Positions 63,986 to 64,000 of a stretch of DNA of 64,000 nucleotides are shown piece by piece. The stretch comes from Taiwanofungus camphoratus (lineage: Eukaryota > Basidiomycota > Agaricomycetes > Polyporales > Taiwanofungaceae). The notes beneath the pieces are model-generated. The model worked only from the letters and a program-made list of their open reading frames with translations. It was not told the DNA's origin and ran no database searches. The position numbers and the translations under genes are program-made. The stretch lies in NCBI GenBank assembly GCA_003999685.1, contig CP021232.1, forward strand, positions 620,001-684,000, in the 5' to 3' direction. Numbering within the stretch: the stretch's first letter is position 1; each line of letters opens with the position of its first letter.

Positions 63986-64000
63986 CTTTGCTCTTAAATC

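Overview
The window is nuclear DNA of a filamentous basidiomycete, most likely an Agaricomycete. Nearly every gene is broken by many introns of about 50-65 nt with GT(A/G)NGY donors. The gene content is basidiomycete-typical: a Clp1 (clampless) homologue, a DUF7918 protein, an Agaricomycete-style F-box protein and a KRE9/KNH1-type GPI protein. Nuclear tRNA genes with introns and the absence of operons or ribosome binding sites fit this. The order or genus cannot be told from the sequence alone. CDS entries span start codon to stop codon including introns. Exon joins were made by eye, so small edges may be off.

Layout. 1-10 kb: the 5' part of GPI1 (minus, cut by the window edge), a divergent unrecognised gene, a damaged-looking F-box gene, and a mitochondrial-looking CinA/MoaB-domain protein. 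10-18 kb: a KRE9/KNH1-like GPI protein, a single-pass membrane protein, MCM4 and the Obg GTPase MTG2. 18-29 kb: a 2.6-kb stretch without a recognisable gene, a bHLH regulator, signal peptidase SEC11, a purine-cytosine permease, a hypothetical gene and another gene-poor stretch. 29-37 kb: a large Zn2Cys6 regulator, a protein resembling bacterial RNase P protein (RnpA), an intron-bearing tRNA-Gly and CLP1. 39-49 kb: a DUF7918 protein, a large FHA protein with KI-67-like features, a second tRNA-Gly, an aldo/keto reductase, a frame-broken IRG-like GTPase and a tRNA-Asn with a long intron. 49-64 kb: PIF1 helicase, a small coiled-coil/proline-rich protein, phospholipase C, an ERT1-like gluconeogenesis regulator and a GH1 beta-glucosidase.

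The genes are mostly independent housekeeping and regulatory genes rather than a cluster. Two themes link some of them. MCM4 and PIF1, both DNA-replication genes, carry an almost identical 17-bp composite promoter element (TCGCGT, 5 nt, CACGTG). The FHA gene has a related version. CACGTG also sits 45-85 nt upstream of the start codon of several other genes.

The observations most worth following up are the RnpA-like nuclear gene, the MCM4/PIF1 promoter element, the IRG-like GTPase with its frame break, and the two tRNA-Gly copies with near-identical exons but different introns.
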